From JAVBLK01 sp031553565 (GTDB taxonomy: Bacteria; Bacillota; Clostridia; Christensenellales; DUVY01): 48,393 nucleotides of DNA. Below the pieces are notes generated by a model. The model searched no databases and had not been told where the DNA came from. It saw only the letters and a program-made list of their open reading frames with translations. A program made the position numbers and the translations under genes. Shown here one piece after another: positions 40,816-48,393 of the stretch; position 1 is the stretch's first letter; each line of letters opens with the position of its first letter. The DNA lies in contig JAVBLK010000002.1 in assembly GCA_031553565.1 (NCBI GenBank), forward strand, positions 1 through 48,393, read 5' to 3'.

Positions 40816-43800
40816 TTAATAGCCTAAGCCACTTAGCCATTGATATAAGTATGCTCTTCCAATACTTGATGTCAGTACAATACTTCCTCTAACAAGTGAA
40901 TTTGCAAATGCTTTTGTCATTGCGGTATACATAGCTCGTGAAGAAGCCGAGACTGCCGCTGCCATAGCATTACCCGCTCTGTTCACTGCTATCTGCGCTA
41001 ATCCTGCATTTGCAAATTTTCCTACTTGTGCATCCAGCATAGTTTTTGCAAGATTTTGTTGTGCCTTAATTAATTGTTGTGAATATTTTGCAGGATTAAG
41101 CACACTTGCATGCGTTGCTCCAGGACCTCCTACAACCCCAACTAATGCGCCAATGCCCGTTGATAACCCAATGTCTAACCAAGTTGATAGCTTACCAAAA
41201 TCACTACCATTAAGTAAATTGCCGCCAACACCACCTACAAAACCTATCGCCGCATTTAGTCCAATTAACGCTCCCCAACAAAGAGGAGACATCGCTAATG
41301 CACCGCTTATCCCGCCGAGTACGCCATCCAGTCCAACTTGCCACCAGTTAATATTATCCCATCCGACTGTTAGTCCTTGACTTACGATACTGACACCTGC
41401 ACCTACAGCTGCACCAACTCCTAAGCCAATAAGTATCAAGGCCGTTATAGAGAGCACAAATCCACCAGTCGGATCAGTGTATCGAATCGGGTTATTCAAA
41501 CAATAGGCATAGAGATTCAACCCATTGAGTTGATCCATTTGCAGCATGGCATTGTCAATGCTATCTGCGCTAATCCAACGCCCAACCTGGGGATCGTAAT
41601 ACCTGCTGGTTACATAAAAAAGTCCTGTCTGCCCGTCCCAGTAATAGCCCCTGTACCTGATAGGATTAACGTTTCCAATGTGCGTGGTATTGCTTGCAGG
41701 AATAGCGCTGCCGTCCGCGCCGTACAGCTTATGATTCCCCCACGCGTCGTATACATATTTTACTACAATACTGCCGCTGCTGTCAATCAGCGCCGTTACG
41801 TCGCCCTGAGCGGTCTTCCTGAAGTAATATACCTCGTTGTTACGCTTGATCCCTGTGATACCGTCCAGACCGTAAAGGTAAGTTATCCTGTCTGCGCCGG
41901 TTACTTCCGCCAGCAGCTTACCGCCGCTGTAAATATATTCCGTGGTATTCTTTCCGATACGCAAGCCGTTTGCGTCGTAAGTAAATGTGTTTGTGCCGTG
42001 GCCTGCCAGCATTCTGCCGCGAGTCCAGGTCATTGTCTTTCCGCGGTACACCGTCGGGTTGCCCATCGCGTCGTATGCAAACGTTTCCGTCACGCCGTTC
42101 CGGGTTATCGAAGCCAGCCTGTCGCGATGCCCGTCCGCAGGATACCCGTATGCTGTTACCGCGCCGTTTTCAAGTTCGTCTTCCGGCGTATAGGCGTACT
42201 CGTACCTTTCCGCAATATTGCCGTTGGTATCGTAAGCCCACGTTACCGTTGTCCCCTGCGCCTTGTTGTCCTCGCGGATAAGCCGGTTCAGCTTGTCGTA
42301 AGCGTAACGCGCTTGCAGTATTCCGTTTTCCTTGATCTCGTTTATATTGCCGCGCTGGTCATAGCGATATTTATGTCCGTCAACGATATTGCCCTTTACA
42401 ACATAACGGATGCTCGATACCAAGTCCGTAGTTCTTTCGCCGGACTTAAGGTAATATATATCTTTACCTCCGTTTATCCCGCTGTGCCGTATCGATTCCA
42501 TGCGCCCGAAGCCGTCGTACCTGACAGTTTGCACCGTATTATCCGGCAGGGTTATGCCGCTGAGCCGCTTTTCCAGGTTGTATTCATAGCTGTATGCGTA
42601 GCTGTGGCTGGTTCCCTTTACGTTCACCGACGCCGCGATGACGTCCCCGTCGCTGTTGCAGGTATTTGTTACCGCAGCCTTGACTGTCCCCGTGCCCAAT
42701 ACCTTTTCCGTCACCGTTTCCGTTCTGCCTTCGGCGTCATAGGTATAAAGCGTTTCGGTATTGGCGGCTTTATCGGTCACTTTACTTATACGCTCCTGCA
42801 CGTCATAATCGTTCTTAAGCAGCAGGGCGTTATTATGCTTCAGCTCTATGGCCTTTCCGTCCTCGTCCGTAAGCGCCGTGAACGTGTCACCGCTTGCAAG
42901 CGTAGTACTTGCTGTATGCTCCGTCGGATACGCCGTGTTCAGGTACTCCGCGCCGTTCAGTTTGACCTTAAGCTGCCGCCCTCTGCCGTCATATTCGTAC
43001 TTTGCCTCGTTGCCGTTGCTGTTTACCTTCGTCACAAAGCCGCCCGAATAGGACAGGTTGTTGGAATTGCCCTCGCCGTCGTCGTCGCAGGATACGCTCA
43101 GCAGCTTGCCTGTGCTGTCGAAACCGCAGGCGGTCTTGTGGCCGTCCGGCGATACCGAGCCCGTTACAAGCGTGCTGTCTCCCTCATAGCGGCTTTCGTT
43201 CCAAAGCTCCTTGCCGTTCAGCGTGCCTCTGGGGTCGGACTCGTGCGTAAGCCGGCCTTTCCCGTCATATTTCTTTTCGCTTACGTACTTGGCTGAAGGA
43301 TCGGCCTTGTGGTAAGTCACGCTCTTTTCCAAACGGTTTTCAGCGTCGTAGTAGTTCTCTGTCACTATGCCGTTGTAGTCCTCTGATCTTGTCGGACTGC
43401 CGTTCTTGTCGTATTCGCATGAAGCCGTATAAATCTTGCCGTCCTTATCCGTAAGCGTTGTGCCGGTAAGCTTCTTATCGTCGTTATAGCTGTACTTCAC
43501 CTCGTTATTTCCGTCCCACGACAATAACTTTTTCTTGCTACGGCTGTATTCGGAATACTCGAAGTCTGCGTATTTCAGCTGCGGGTCAAGGAACGTGCAG
43601 GTGCTGTCTTTGTCTTGAGAATATACGCAATACAAATTCAACGACGTCAATGTCTTCTTTGGGTCTATCGCGACGGGTACGGTCGCGTATTGCCAATCCT
43701 TGTTTGCGCTGTCGTAAGTGCAATACGTAGCGTCCGAGCTGTTGTCACTGTAACGGGTGATTACGCTGATTAAAAAATTAATAGGATTTGTCATTGCTTG

Positions 43801-46800
43801 GTCGCGACCCGCCGCGTCCATTCCCGTTTCCAACGCTTCGGCTTTCGCAAACGCCGAGAACACCAGCGAAGATATCGCCTCTTTTTTAACAGCCGCGCCG
43901 TTCCCGAAAAAGTAACAGTTGTTTTGCAGGGATACCGGAATCGATGTCATAAGCGGTAACCTAATGCTCGAACCGCTAGTAATGCCGCCTCTGTATTTGC
44001 CGTCCTGCAAAGTAAACCCTGTCAGCCTGCTGCCGTCAAGAACAGCCTGCGCAGATTTATCCCGAACAGTTATGCCCGTTTTTCCAGCTTTCCTGCTATA
44101 CGAATAAACCTTTTCAGGCCGCTTCTCGCCCGTCGCCGCCGAAATACTTTCCTTGATTACAGTAGTAGTTTTGCCCTTTAAATCAAACACGTACCTAATA
44201 TGCTTGCCGTCCTTATCGGTCACCCGTGTATTAAGCGCGTCAAGATATCCTATTGAGTAGCTTTGCATTGCATCCGCTGCTCCGCTTTGATATATCCCGT
44301 TTGCGTCAATAGAATCCGTAGTTTGGTATATACCTTCGGAAACTTTGGAGATGTAGGAGACTTCCTCTGCCAGATAACATTTCTTGCCGGGGGTATAAGT
44401 ATACCTTGCAGCAATGCCGGAAATATCCCTTGCCTCTGTCAATAGAGAGTTTGCGAAATACGTCATGCGTGTTCCTGTAAAACCGTTAAGAGATTCAACA
44501 TCGGGCAGCTTGATCGAAACAAGATCGCCGCCGTTATAAGCAAGCTCCGTAATTTTGTTTTCGGGGCATACTATTTTAATGAGCTTACCGTCGGCGTTAT
44601 ACTCAAAATCGATAGAAACGTCCTCTTTGCCGAAAACAGTCATGATCTTGCCGTTCTCGTATTCAAGCGCGGCATAGTTTCCGTGTTTATCCGCAATTAC
44701 TGCCAAACGGCCTTTATTATTAAAGCCCAAGGTCCCGCCGTTCCCGTCAGTTATGTACGATACCGGCGTATGCGTCAAAAGCTTTTGCTCCTGTAATTCA
44801 AGCACAGCGATACGGTTTTTGGTTTTTTCAAGTTCCCGCCGCGTTTTTAACAGCATGTAAGCGTTATACCTTTGCTGCCAATCCTTAGAAGCTAATATAT
44901 CAGTCAAAAGCTGTTGTTTTGTGATTAATTTTTCTCTGGCAGTAATTAATCCGTCTTTTGTTTCTTCAAGTTTTTTTTGTTTTTCAAAATTTGCAAATTC
45001 AATATCTTTTGATTTGTTAGTAACGTCGTATTGGCTATTTTCAACAGCATCACGGTATTTATATTGCGCTTTATTTAATCTACGCTGCCAGTGTAATTCA
45101 TTAGCAGCAAGCATTGTTTGCTCATCTTTGTAATAATAAACTGCATCACTACTACTGTTGTCTAAATCTTTACCTTGATATGTATAATCTTTTTGTGGAT
45201 AAGTCGAAAATGCCCAATGATATCTTGTTTTACTATCCATTGCTCGATTATACTCTTTTTGATAAATCAAAATATCTTTTACCAACGAATTCCCGCCTGC
45301 GGGACACAAATCCGTTGCAAGCGGGGTATAATCGTATCCGTCAAAATTTACCGCAGGTTCGTCACTTGATCTACGATATGGCTTTGTGAGATTAAAAAGA
45401 ATATCCTTGCTGCAAAGCAAATTATCTATTTTGATTCTCTCCTGTTCAGTAGTTAAAGCCTCCCTTTCCAAATATAGCGAGTCACATTCAAATTGTCTTG
45501 CGTCATTTTCAATTTCACCTTGTAGTGCAATAATATCTTTGTCAGTTTTCTTAACGTATTCCTCCTCGGAAAACTCCAGTTCGGACTTGTAGTTTCTTAA
45601 AGATTCCAACTCGTCCTGTACGCCCGCAAGCTCCTCCGACCGCAGTTCGACTAACTCAATTCCTTTAAACCCTTCATATTCCGAGTGCAATTCCAAGCCC
45701 GTCCCGCTCCTTATCTCTGTCTTTACCTCTTGCTCGATGCCGCTCTGAACACGCACAAGTTTACCGTCGGGTTTGATCGTTATCTCGTTTCTGTCAAGGT
45801 ATTCGCGCCCGCTATCTGTTTGCGCATAATAACTCTCGTCAAACGTATGATGATTGCCGTCCCCGTCGATATAAACATATTCGCGGCTTTTGCGTCCGTT
45901 CGCGGGAGTGCCTTCCTGTTTCACAAGATACTGTTGCAGATTGAGCTTCCAGCCCTTGCCACAATTAAAATCCGTCGGAATATTTTTGCCGAATTCCGAA
46001 CCGTCGTAGTCCGTCATGGAAGAGTTATATACAAGCGAAACATCTGTCGGCAGCGCTACGGAGTTACAGTTTGTACCCGCATGTTTAAACCGCAGATTGC
46101 CGGTATTAAGATTGACCTCACCTCCTCCGGATTTTATGTACGACCCTTCGCTTATATGGGTATATTTTGCGCCCGAATCCGGCTGCGCGTCGTATAAGAT
46201 ATTTATCGCTTGCGTTATCGTTATTCCTCCGTATGTTATTGTTACATAAGTATCGTTCATATTGAACGGCCCGGCGCCGCTGATTGTGAAGCCTGTGATC
46301 GTTTGTGAAGTATTATCGTTATAGTACGCCGTTACGACCATCCCCGATGCTTGGAACATTTCATTCTGAAAGTATACCGTCTTTACCGGCGGAGTTGTGA
46401 CTGCAATACTTGTCAGAACCCCGATACTTTGCGTCGTTGTCTTGCTTTGGTAAGAAATTGTTACCGATTTAGTATTTGTTGTTAACGTTGCGGGGATTAC
46501 CGTATAATCGCCGCTGTTCAGTGTTACAACGTTGCCGTTGTTATAAGTTGCTTTTACAACCATGCCCGTTTTATCAAATGGCTCGCTTGCAATATACTTC
46601 AATTTATTCGGAGGAGTCGTTACCGTTATACTTTCTATTGCCAAAGGAATAACTATTATAGGCCATGACGCCGTTTTCCCTTGATACGATACCGTAATTT
46701 GCGTATTCCCTAATGACAATACAGTTTTGTTAATGGCGCACAATTGTGTCACGTCGGTTACTATGCTGCCGTTATCAAAAATTGCATTTACTTTCAAGCC

Positions 46801-48093
46801 AGTTTTATCGAAAGTCTGTCCTTCGATATACACTGTTTTGGTAGGAGGCGTCGCTATTGAAATGCTGTTAAGAACCGCGGTATACTCTATTTCCATTGTT
46901 GCGGTACTTTGATCCACTACAGAATAATAGCTGCTGTCGATATATACCGCAAAGTTTGTCCCGCCAGTTGCGGCGATGACCTCGGTAAGCGGTATAGTAT
47001 ACTCTATTCCGCTCATTCCATTTGGAAGGTTAAATGTCCGCGTATCGTATGTTCCCACGTGTATTGCTTTATTCGGCCCCTCGTAAACATCGTAACTGGG
47101 TGTGTAACCATCAAAGGAACAAATTTTTAGATCGCACCGCGTTATTTTATCCTGAGCAACGTTTATATAATTACATATCGCGTTAATATCTACGGAAGCC
47201 TCTAAGTGACAATACCCGTGCCAGTCGCCGAGAAGCATCCATCCGCTATATTGTTCCCATCCCTCGTCATCATAGCTGTACATTTCAAAATAATCGCTTA
47301 TATTTACGTTTATTACAGGGTCTATCATTATGGGGAACGCCCTTGCCGGATCGTTTATCCATTGGGCATTTGCGGTTACTGTTAATACAGCCTCGTTTTG
47401 CGCAGTGTTTTCCAACGCATAGGTTATCTCTCTGCTTGTTGCGCCGGCGGCATCTTTCATGATGGGCGCGGGGATCCGGAATACCGCTTTATCCGTATCG
47501 ATTGAGGAAAAAGTTATTACTTTACCGTCGTCGGACATTGTAAGTTTAAGATTCTCGGTCTTAAGCACGAAATCATAGGAATAGCTTTCCTGCGGCGAGC
47601 GCACGATTATATTCTCTTTAACTTTGCCGGGCCTGACTTGATATTGCAAATCTGTATCGGCATAAGCGTTCAAATAAACGGCTTCGGATTCGCTCTTTTG
47701 ATTCCTGTTGTTTGTTACACGCGCCGTTGCGTTTCTGTTATGCTGTTTTCCGGTATTGCGTTTTTGGGACAAAAGTGAGATTGCCAGCTTATAGCCGTCT
47801 TTTTCCATGGAGAATAATTCTTCACGATTTAGGTCCTTGGCAAAACTTGCTTTGTACTTGCCTCTTACGTTCTTGTAGTTTACCGTGTTTTCAGCGTCCT
47901 CAATAAGGCTGTTATCCACCTCGGCATAATGGCCTTCCGTTGCGTCATAAACCGCTATGGGCGCGCTGGATATAACTGCTTTCATTTTGTCGGTTTCATT
48001 GTTATGAAAGAATTTTGTATTTTCTTTCTGTAAATCCACACATTCGGCGAATCCACCATTTGTGGGATTATTGCTTTGCTTGTCGTTATTCAT
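40816..48093 (-). CDS. Giant RHS repeat protein with Ig-like domains
   Basis: A 2425-residue polymorphic toxin-type RHS protein. Residues 1-265 are polar and begin MNNDKQSNNPTNGGFAEC without a signal peptide. A DNRLRE-like beta region (about 265-400), three group-3 bacterial Ig-like repeats (about 408-633, each with TPP..VY..FD.TG), a coiled-coil insertion (about 815-1105, AT-richer than the rest), then many YD/RHS repeats and the core DPTGG ending near 2210 follow. The core motif RYRGYYWDGQTGLFYVTSRYYDPQVGRW lies near 2143-2170. The C-terminal 215 residues (glycine-rich, several membrane helices, then a helical alanine-rich end) would be the effector. AAGGAAAA precedes the ATG. How it is exported is unclear. 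Confidence 0.92.
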   Translation of the reverse strand: MNNDKQSNNPTNGGFAECVDLQKENTKFFHNNETDKMKAVISSAPIAVYDATEGHYAEVDNSLIEDAENTVNYKNVRGKYKASFAKDLNREELFSMEKDGYKLAISLLSQKRNTGKQHNRNATARVTNNRNQKSESEAVYLNAYADTDLQYQVRPGKVKENIIVRSPQESYSYDFVLKTENLKLTMSDDGKVITFSSIDTDKAVFRIPAPIMKDAAGATSREITYALENTAQNEAVLTVTANAQWINDPARAFPIMIDPVINVNISDYFEMYSYDDEGWEQYSGWMLLGDWHGYCHLEASVDINAICNYINVAQDKITRCDLKICSFDGYTPSYDVYEGPNKAIHVGTYDTRTFNLPNGMSGIEYTIPLTEVIAATGGTNFAVYIDSSYYSVVDQSTATMEIEYTAVLNSISIATPPTKTVYIEGQTFDKTGLKVNAIFDNGSIVTDVTQLCAINKTVLSLGNTQITVSYQGKTASWPIIVIPLAIESITVTTPPNKLKYIASEPFDKTGMVVKATYNNGNVVTLNSGDYTVIPATLTTNTKSVTISYQSKTTTQSIGVLTSIAVTTPPVKTVYFQNEMFQASGMVVTAYYNDNTSQTITGFTISGAGPFNMNDTYVTITYGGITITQAINILYDAQPDSGAKYTHISEGSYIKSGGGEVNLNTGNLRFKHAGTNCNSVALPTDVSLVYNSSMTDYDGSEFGKNIPTDFNCGKGWKLNLQQYLVKQEGTPANGRKSREYVYIDGDGNHHTFDESYYAQTDSGREYLDRNEITIKPDGKLVRVQSGIEQEVKTEIRSGTGLELHSEYEGFKGIELVELRSEELAGVQDELESLRNYKSELEFSEEEYVKKTDKDIIALQGEIENDARQFECDSLYLEREALTTEQERIKIDNLLCSKDILFNLTKPYRRSSDEPAVNFDGYDYTPLATDLCPAGGNSLVKDILIYQKEYNRAMDSKTRYHWAFSTYPQKDYTYQGKDLDNSSSDAVYYYKDEQTMLAANELHWQRRLNKAQYKYRDAVENSQYDVTNKSKDIEFANFEKQKKLEETKDGLITAREKLITKQQLLTDILASKDWQQRYNAYMLLKTRRELEKTKNRIAVLELQEQKLLTHTPVSYITDGNGGTLGFNNKGRLAVIADKHGNYAALEYENGKIMTVFGKEDVSIDFEYNADGKLIKIVCPENKITELAYNGGDLVSIKLPDVESLNGFTGTRMTYFANSLLTEARDISGIAARYTYTPGKKCYLAEEVSYISKVSEGIYQTTDSIDANGIYQSGAADAMQSYSIGYLDALNTRVTDKDGKHIRYVFDLKGKTTTVIKESISAATGEKRPEKVYSYSRKAGKTGITVRDKSAQAVLDGSRLTGFTLQDGKYRGGITSGSSIRLPLMTSIPVSLQNNCYFFGNGAAVKKEAISSLVFSAFAKAEALETGMDAAGRDQAMTNPINFLISVITRYSDNSSDATYCTYDSANKDWQYATVPVAIDPKKTLTSLNLYCVYSQDKDSTCTFLDPQLKYADFEYSEYSRSKKKLLSWDGNNEVKYSYNDDKKLTGTTLTDKDGKIYTASCEYDKNGSPTRSEDYNGIVTENYYDAENRLEKSVTYHKADPSAKYVSEKKYDGKGRLTHESDPRGTLNGKELWNESRYEGDSTLVTGSVSPDGHKTACGFDSTGKLLSVSCDDDGEGNSNNLSYSGGFVTKVNSNGNEAKYEYDGRGRQLKVKLNGAEYLNTAYPTEHTASTTLASGDTFTALTDEDGKAIELKHNNALLLKNDYDVQERISKVTDKAANTETLYTYDAEGRTETVTEKVLGTGTVKAAVTNTCNSDGDVIAASVNVKGTSHSYAYSYEYNLEKRLSGITLPDNTVQTVRYDGFGRMESIRHSGINGGKDIYYLKSGERTTDLVSSIRYVVKGNIVDGHKYRYDQRGNINEIKENGILQARYAYDKLNRLIREDNKAQGTTVTWAYDTNGNIAERYEYAYTPEDELENGAVTAYGYPADGHRDRLASITRNGVTETFAYDAMGNPTVYRGKTMTWTRGRMLAGHGTNTFTYDANGLRIGKNTTEYIYSGGKLLAEVTGADRITYLYGLDGITGIKRNNEVYYFRKTAQGDVTALIDSSGSIVVKYVYDAWGNHKLYGADGSAIPASNTTHIGNVNPIRYRGYYWDGQTGLFYVTSRYYDPQVGRWISADSIDNAMLQMDQLNGLNLYAYCLNNPIRYTDPTGGFVLSITALILIGLGVGAAVGAGVSIVSQGLTVGWDNINWWQVGLDGVLGGISGALAMSPLCWGALIGLNAAIGFVGGVGGNLLNGSDFGKLSTWLDIGLSTGIGALVGVVGGPGATHASVLNPAKYSQQLIKAQQNLAKTMLDAQVGKFANAGLAQIAVNRAGNAMAAAVSASSRAMYTAMTKAFANSLVRGSIVLTSSIGRAYLYQWLSGLGY

Positions 48094-48250
48094 TGTTTAT
48101 AATTTTCCTTTTAATATTTTTTGTTATTAATGTTGTTTTGTTCCTGGGCTTTTTTTCTTTATGGATAATGCGCCTGCGACAATGGCCGCGCCCGTAAAAG
48201 TATTTTGATATGAAGTTGTTGCTTAGTTAATGCAGTCTGTTTAAACGATT

Positions 48251-48393
48251 TCAAGCCGCCGGGATATTTTCCGCGCGCTTGTCCTTGTCCCGCCCGTTGA
48301 CCTGTTTAGTCAGCGCCACAAGCTCCTCGATCTTATCGCTTACCTGTGCAACGTCGAAGTCTATGCCTTTCTCTATCGCGAACTGATTGGCCT
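48251..48393 (-). CDS. C-terminal end of an unknown protein, cut by window edge
   Basis: On the minus strand 46 codons plus a stop (TGA at 48253-48251) stay open to the edge and read ...NQFAIEKGIDFDVAQVSDKI, then KRAENIPAA. Composition and GC are those of a coding gene. No family can be named. It lies 157 bp upstream of RHS on the same strand; a polar gap with little signal lies between. Confidence 0.5.
   Translation of the reverse strand, partial: ANQFAIEKGIDFDVAQVSDKIEELVALTKQVNGRDKDKRAENIPAA

Noticed and set aside
41530..43296. 588-codon open frame on the plus strand
   Set aside because: It is the antisense shadow of the RHS repeats; no ribosome site and composition typical of a mirrored frame.

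Overview
The window looks like a chromosome segment of an endospore-forming Clostridia-type Firmicute. The evidence is a set of sporulation genes (spoIIR, sleB-ypeB, yabP-yabQ-divIC), DUF4364 and TSCPD genes, strong AAGGAGG-like ribosome sites and TTGACA/TATAAT promoters. I cannot name a species.

Positions 1-36561 are mostly ordinary core genome. In order: DUF3795 and TSCPD genes, DUF4364, a double-SIS sugar-phosphate enzyme, a membrane diguanylate cyclase, rho, an ABC-F ATPase, an NAD-dependent epimerase, a PepV-like dipeptidase, radC, gltX, a GNAT acetyltransferase, pfkA and dnaE, a sigma factor operon with membrane and secreted partners, ypeB/sleB/spoIIR, ispE, a structured ncRNA (possibly 6S RNA), an SPFH plus zinc-ribbon pair, a zinc/cadmium-type P-type ATPase with an ArsR-like operator, tsaD, yabP-yabQ-divIC and an initiator tRNA. 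Small hairpin elements are scattered between genes. One family has three copies (1514-1679, 30434-30592, 35050-35207) and a remnant (about 23027-23055). A different element lies at 33021-33179 and a long inverted repeat at 28852-28980.

From 36562 rightward the sequence is an accessory region next to the initiator tRNA. It holds four 11-bp repeats, a tyrosine integrase overlapping an excisionase-like gene, an oriT-like stretch with a TATCCTG core, a winged-helix gene surrounded by a repeated TTTCACCC motif, two divergent small regulatory-type genes with repeated operators, and a 2425-residue RHS protein with a three-helix membrane protein directly behind it (a candidate immunity protein). The right edge cuts another gene on the minus strand. 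No relaxase gene and no right attachment site are visible.

The most interesting signals are: dnaE, ispE and tsaD, whose -10 boxes sit only 6-8 nt before the start codon (predicted leaderless mRNAs); an in-frame TGA inside a secreted protein of the sigma factor operon; hairpin MITEs whose central stem keeps pairing through compensatory changes; a terminator whose arms are DnaA boxes; a 9-C tract before a 28-residue membrane ORF; and the RHS protein, which has no signal peptide, an inserted coiled coil and a candidate immunity partner. All of this is by eye from the sequence; no search or folding program was run.
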